Shown here: in pieces, positions 19,978-22,348 of the stretch | Layout of the letters: every line of letters starts with the position of its first letter | Numbering within the stretch: position 1 is the stretch's first letter | Origin: a virus | Virus record (IMG/VR): IMGVR_UViG_3300009481_000123 | Span: 1-22,348 of that record | Length of the DNA stretch: 22,348 nucleotides | Reading direction: 5' to 3' (one strand) | Position numbers and translations under genes: made by a program | Notes under the pieces: model-generated | What the model was told of the DNA's origin: nothing | Database searches by the model: none | What the model saw: only the letters and a program-made list of their open reading frames with translations

Positions 19978-21032
19978 TCTAACTCACAGTTTTTCAATAT
20001 CATAGGCTCAAATGGTACGTTTAACTTACCTCTCTCTAACTGCTTGTCAAAGTATTCTTTTGCATCAAATACAAATTTTTCTCCCTTTGGAGATACTACC
20101 TGGATATGTGTAAACCAGTTGATATAGTTATGGTGCATGTTCTTGGTTCCTGTTACTGGGTTCTCTTTAGGTCTTACGTTATTGGTTAGATGTTTCTTGT
20201 TTACCCCTAGTTTCTTTGCAATTGCAGATATTCCTATCTCTATCTCTGCTACTATTGTATTCCATTTTTCAAGGAATGTAATTTTAGAGCGTTCATCAAT
20301 CTGTTTGGATATAAATTTCTGAGTAGAGAGGGTTTCCTCTAGGCTTGATAACATATTTTGATCCGATAGTTCTGCCTCAATACTCTGTATAGTATTCTCA
20401 CATACCCCATAATAAGTGTAAAGTTCCTTAAGATCATTGGTCTTTTTACCTGCTGTATTCTTTAGTTCTTTCTCTAACTCTCTTTTGTCTGGGAACTCTT
20501 TGTCGAATTTCTCCGTAAAGTAAAATGCTGCCCCTAGTTTTCTAATAAGTGATTCTGATTGTTTAGTTGTCTCATTGGACATGTCAATAATTCTTTCTAG
20601 TATCTGTTGGGGTAAATATGATTCAGGTATCTTTTCCCCTGACCTTGCAGCCTGTTTTAATTTATCTATAATATCGTTCCCTGTCTGTTTTTCTATCGGT
20701 AAAGCGGAACTAATTTTATCTCGGGATCTCCCCGACATAGGGTTCTTCTCAGAGTGTTTTTCATCCTCTTTGAATAATGAATAATAGTCTCCATCAGCAT
20801 TATAAGAAATACCATGCTTGCCTAGGAGTTCCTTTTGAATGAATGAGGCCATATCTGATAGTTTAACCCCTTCATAATACCCTGATTCTACCAGTGGTCT
20901 TGTTACCTCTCTTAATCTTTGTATGTATTTAGTCTTAGTTTCAAATGATTTACCTTCTAATCCCTCTAGTTCTGCAAGGATCTTATTCTGTGCTGATACA
21001 AATTCACTAATTTCTTCTAATTCTACAGGCAC
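19974..21032 (-). CDS. 352-aa helix-turn-helix protein with leaderless GTG start
   Basis: A mainly helical, charged protein. Residues 265-286 (EIGISAIAKKLGVNKKHLTN) form a clear helix-turn-helix, followed by a region of mixed strands (HIQVVSPKGEKFVFDAKEYF). The N-terminal 250 residues are coiled-coil-like. GTG 21032 is 26 nt from the TATA centre, so the start is well supported. No known family is recognised. It could be a transcription regulator or a DNA-binding packaging or partition protein. It begins a chain with two small genes joined by ATGA overlaps. The HTH location near the C-terminus is unusual for small regulators. Confidence 0.7.
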   Translation of the reverse strand: MPVELEEISEFVSAQNKILAELEGLEGKSFETKTKYIQRLREVTRPLVESGYYEGVKLSDMASFIQKELLGKHGISYNADGDYYSLFKEDEKHSEKNPMSGRSRDKISSALPIEKQTGNDIIDKLKQAARSGEKIPESYLPQQILERIIDMSNETTKQSESLIRKLGAAFYFTEKFDKEFPDKRELEKELKNTAGKKTNDLKELYTYYGVCENTIQSIEAELSDQNMLSSLEETLSTQKFISKQIDERSKITFLEKWNTIVAEIEIGISAIAKKLGVNKKHLTNNVRPKENPVTGTKNMHHNYINWFTHIQVVSPKGEKFVFDAKEYFDKQLERGKLNVPFEPMILKNCELE

Positions 21033-21052
21033 ATATGGTATATATAATAGAC

Positions 21053-21070
21053 ATTATATAAAGAAAGTTA
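21053..21070 (-). promoter_or_regulatory. Promoter of the 352-aa gene
   Basis: The minus strand reads ATTAACTTTCTTTATATA followed by AT. The TATA centre is 26 nt from GTG 21032, and the upstream element is a variant of the ATTAATTCTC motif. Confidence 0.65.
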
Positions 21071-21073
21071 ATC

Positions 21074-21421
21074 TTATTTATTATTTTCTATTATTTTGTG
21101 TATACATTCTCCATTTTTATTCTTAGATGAATTACAATTCCAACATAATATCTGATATCCCTCTGGGAATCCTCGTCTAAAGAGATATGAGTATATGTTT
21201 GCAGCACTAGGTTCGTTAATTCTATGCTCTTTTCCATCATTATTTATGTGGTCCACAGTCATAAAATCATATTGATCTTCCCCACAACAATTACATTTGA
21301 ATGTGTTGTTGGTGTAATGTCTTATAACTGCTCTCCTATACTTCATCATTTTTATCTTTATCACGTTATTTTTTTCTTCTTTTCTCTCCCTATAATAATC
21401 TCTAAATGGTGCATGAGGCAT
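21074..21421 (-). CDS. HNH-type zinc endonuclease
   Basis: A 115-residue protein. After a basic N-terminus, C43, C45 and C46 (FKCNCCGED), the DH pair in TVDHINNDG (D57, H58), then ILCWNCNSSKN (C93, C96) and ECIHK (C106, H108) form the beta-beta-alpha metal core common in free-standing phage HNH endonucleases (VDHxNxDG...GYQxLCxNCN pattern). It would nick or cut DNA. It may be a homing endonuclease or aid packaging or recombination. A TATA box at 21441-21450 is 24-26 nt upstream of ATG 21421. Confidence 0.8.
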   Translation of the reverse strand: MPHAPFRDYYRERKEEKNNVIKIKMMKYRRAVIRHYTNNTFKCNCCGEDQYDFMTVDHINNDGKEHRINEPSAANIYSYLFRRGFPEGYQILCWNCNSSKNKNGECIHKIIENNK

Positions 21422-21440
21422 AAATTATAATAATAATCAC

Positions 21441-21450
21441 TATATTTAAA
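21441..21450 (-). promoter_or_regulatory. TATA box of the HNH gene
   Basis: TTTAAATATA on the minus strand, centred about 25 nt from ATG 21421. It is part of a divergent promoter region with the plus-strand TATA box at 21463. Confidence 0.55.
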
Positions 21451-21462
21451 CTATTAGTTATG

Positions 21463-21471
21463 TTTATATAA
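21463..21471 (+). promoter_or_regulatory. Plus-strand TATA box
   Basis: TTTATATAA. Transcription would start near 21491-21493, where the plus-strand zinc-ribbon frame opens. It is divergent from the HNH promoter. Confidence 0.45.
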
Positions 21472-21490
21472 TGTTATTGATATAATATAC

Positions 21491-21625
21491 ATAGGTGATA
21501 TCGAGATATCTCAAATATTTACCATACATTCACCTAGAAAGTGTGTAATTTGTAAAGAAAAAGTAGAAGTTATACATGGTGTTTCTAAATGTGGATCGTG
21601 TGGATTTAGTGATGATAATTTCTAA
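21491..21625 (+). CDS. Plus-strand zinc ribbon without a standard start codon
   Basis: A 44-residue frame on the plus strand with two CxxC pairs (RKCVICKEKV and SKCGSCGFSD, C18-C21 and C34-C37), a well-formed zinc ribbon of the kind abundant in this virus. No ATG, GTG or TTG lies in frame between the upstream stop (21455-21457) and the first cysteine. The predicted leaderless start falls at ATA 21491. Either a rare start codon, a decayed gene or a base error is involved. It ends just inside the tail of the minus-strand gene at 21622, so the two converge. It is the only plus-strand gene candidate in the window. Confidence 0.45.
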   Translation: MGDIEISQIFTIHSPRKCVICKEKVEVIHGVSKCGSCGFSDDNF

Positions 21626-21876
21626 GTATCTTCCGTTTTTATAACACCAAGATACTCTGATTTCATTGGACCTTCTATCATGGAGATCATATTCTCTACC
21701 ATGTTAGTTATTTCATCCTTCATACTATCTATTTCCCCCCATCCTAGATTCATCTCTACCTGGATTTGATGGCCTCTTACCTTTGTTGTTGCATATGGTA
21801 CAGCCTTTATTTTTAATGGTTCTCGTAGTCTTGATATTACCTCCTTGGTTTCGTGAAATGTTGATTTTTCATTCAA
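21622..21876 (-). CDS. 84-aa hypothetical protein
   Basis: TTG 21876 overlaps the TGA of the preceding gene (TTGA). The product begins MNEKSTFHETKEVISRLREP, has a strand pair (KAVPYATTKVRGHQIQVEMN) and ends with a helix (DEITNMVENMISMIEG). No family is recognised. The pattern resembles a small alpha-beta protein. It belongs to the chain of overlapping genes entering from the right edge. Confidence 0.6.
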   Translation of the reverse strand: MNEKSTFHETKEVISRLREPLKIKAVPYATTKVRGHQIQVEMNLGWGEIDSMKDEITNMVENMISMIEGPMKSEYLGVIKTEDT

Positions 21877-22001
21877 TCTTCATCACCATTTTTCTCAAAT
21901 ACACTAAGAAATTCGTCAAATAGTTTATGAAATTTGTCTTTTTCTGCACCTGTAAAAGTAAGTATAAATAACTCACCTTTTTTTACCTCAGTTAATTTCA
22001 A
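21873..22001 (-). CDS. 42-aa hypothetical protein
   Basis: A frame from TTG 22001 with GGAGAGG about 10 nt upstream. The product reads LKLTEVKKGELFILTFTGAE (first residue Met if initiated), then KDKFHKLFDEFLSVFEKNGD. The stop overlaps the next TTG (TTGA). A strand followed by an amphipathic helix is visible. No family is recognised. Confidence 0.5.
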   Translation of the reverse strand: MKLTEVKKGELFILTFTGAEKDKFHKLFDEFLSVFEKNGDED

Positions 22002-22095
22002 TCTTATCTACCTCTCCATTAATAAGATAATAAATGTTGCTGATAAAGATATCCATTCTATCTATCTGGTTCTCTACTACGTCTATCCAGGTCAA
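21988..22095 (-). CDS. 35-aa WIDVV-motif protein
   Basis: TTG 22095 overlaps the preceding TGA (TTGA). The product MTWIDVVENQIDRMDIFISN, then IYYLINGEVDKIEIN, shares WIDVVxN with the 50-aa protein at 6266-6418, including 16 identical bases. It overlaps the next gene by 14 nt. The function is unknown; the shared motif argues that both small frames are translated. Confidence 0.48.
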   Translation of the reverse strand: MTWIDVVENQIDRMDIFISNIYYLINGEVDKIEIN

Positions 22096-22295
22096 TCTAA
22101 TAACAACTCCTTATCTATTAATCCCTGTGTGTTTTCTCTACCTTGTGCATCTATGTATAATTTTCTTTGTATTTCCTCTAATTTAGAAATTTCTGTGTTA
22201 TGATCTATTTCTCTATTATCCACATCTTTTATAGTATTTGTAAAGGTGATAATTTTTGTAAAATCAATAGATAAAAAATCTTCTTGTAGAGTCAA
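22092..22295 (-). CDS. 67-aa hypothetical protein
   Basis: I choose TTG 22295, which overlaps the stop of the preceding frame (TTGA), over the ATG at 22316, which would overlap it by 25 nt. The product continues DFTKIITFTNTIKDVDNREI and ISKLEEIQRKLYIDAQGREN, mostly helical and charged. No family is recognised. Confidence 0.52.
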   Translation of the reverse strand: MTLQEDFLSIDFTKIITFTNTIKDVDNREIDHNTEISKLEEIQRKLYIDAQGRENTQGLIDKELLLD

Positions 22296-22348
22296 AATAA
22301 TTCTCCACCACACCATCTACATTCTGGGTAAACATCTGCCATTTTTGT
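22292..22348 (-). CDS. C-terminal end (or tiny gene) with CxxC, cut by window edge
   Basis: The frame is open to the window end, then ATG 22342 and MADVYPECRWCGGELF before TGA. If it continues beyond the window this is the zinc half-site of a longer protein. If it starts at ATG 22342 it is a 16-residue peptide. The ECRWCGG pair resembles the zinc knuckles seen elsewhere here. Confidence 0.45.
   Translation of the reverse strand, partial: TKMADVYPECRWCGGELF

Noticed and set aside
1-22348. CRISPR arrays, insertion sequences, integrase or attachment sites
   Set aside because: No regularly spaced direct repeats, transposase or recombinase motifs were seen. The HNH protein is a free-standing small nuclease type without flanking repeats that I could find.

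Overview
The window reads as part of the late (virion and egress) region of a low-GC head-tailed double-stranded DNA virus that infects an archaeon, most plausibly a Nitrososphaeria (Thaumarchaeota) host. Seen directly: a large terminase, a portal, an HK97-type capsid protein with its maturation protease, fiber- and LamG-type structural proteins, and small adaptor-like proteins. Almost everything is encoded on the minus strand, so transcription runs from high to low coordinates. The archaeal assignment rests on promoters. At about a dozen genes an AT-rich TATA box is centred 23-27 nt from the start codon, which leaves no room for a leader. The Nitrososphaeria guess is an inference from AT richness, the style of the small secreted Ig-like protein and many tiny zinc-ribbon proteins. 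No integrase, replication gene, tRNA or CRISPR was found, so lifestyle cannot be judged.

Layout in transcription order. (1) 22348-19763: a chain of overlapping small genes, then an HNH-type zinc protein, a 352-residue helix-turn-helix protein with its own strong promoter, and two short genes. The only plus-strand gene candidate, a zinc ribbon, sits here. (2) 19748-18230: a small membrane protein, a matrixin-type zinc metalloprotease, a two-segment membrane protein and three small ORFs, a plausible egress or entry cassette. (3) 18229-17883: mostly non-coding and rich in hairpins. (4) 17882-13871: putative small terminase, a 43-residue gene, TerL, then a run of small overlapping genes including a secreted protein. 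(5) 13662-9052: small head genes, portal, and a set of beta-rich, fiber-like and LamG proteins plus a coiled-coil/membrane protein. (6) 9059-4586: a large beta-rich structural protein, a zinc ribbon, the capsid protease with a KTSC-domain extension reachable only by -1 frameshift, a 50-residue gene, a structured intergenic region and the major capsid protein. (7) 4529-1250: small zinc or acidic proteins, two glycosyltransferases and a sulfotransferase, a likely glycan-modifying module. (8) 1218-1: head-to-tail adaptor and tail-completion candidates, a zinc mini-protein, and the start of a further gene cut by the window edge.

Genes are packed with ATGA, TTGA or 8-nt overlaps, so operon-internal genes are probably translationally coupled, while block-starting genes have leaderless promoters. 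The most striking observation is the A9 run ending in a canonical A-AAA-AAG heptamer at the end of the capsid protease gene, which would fuse a KTSC domain in the -1 frame. About 20 small genes listed here are under 60 codons and were read by hand from the sequence.
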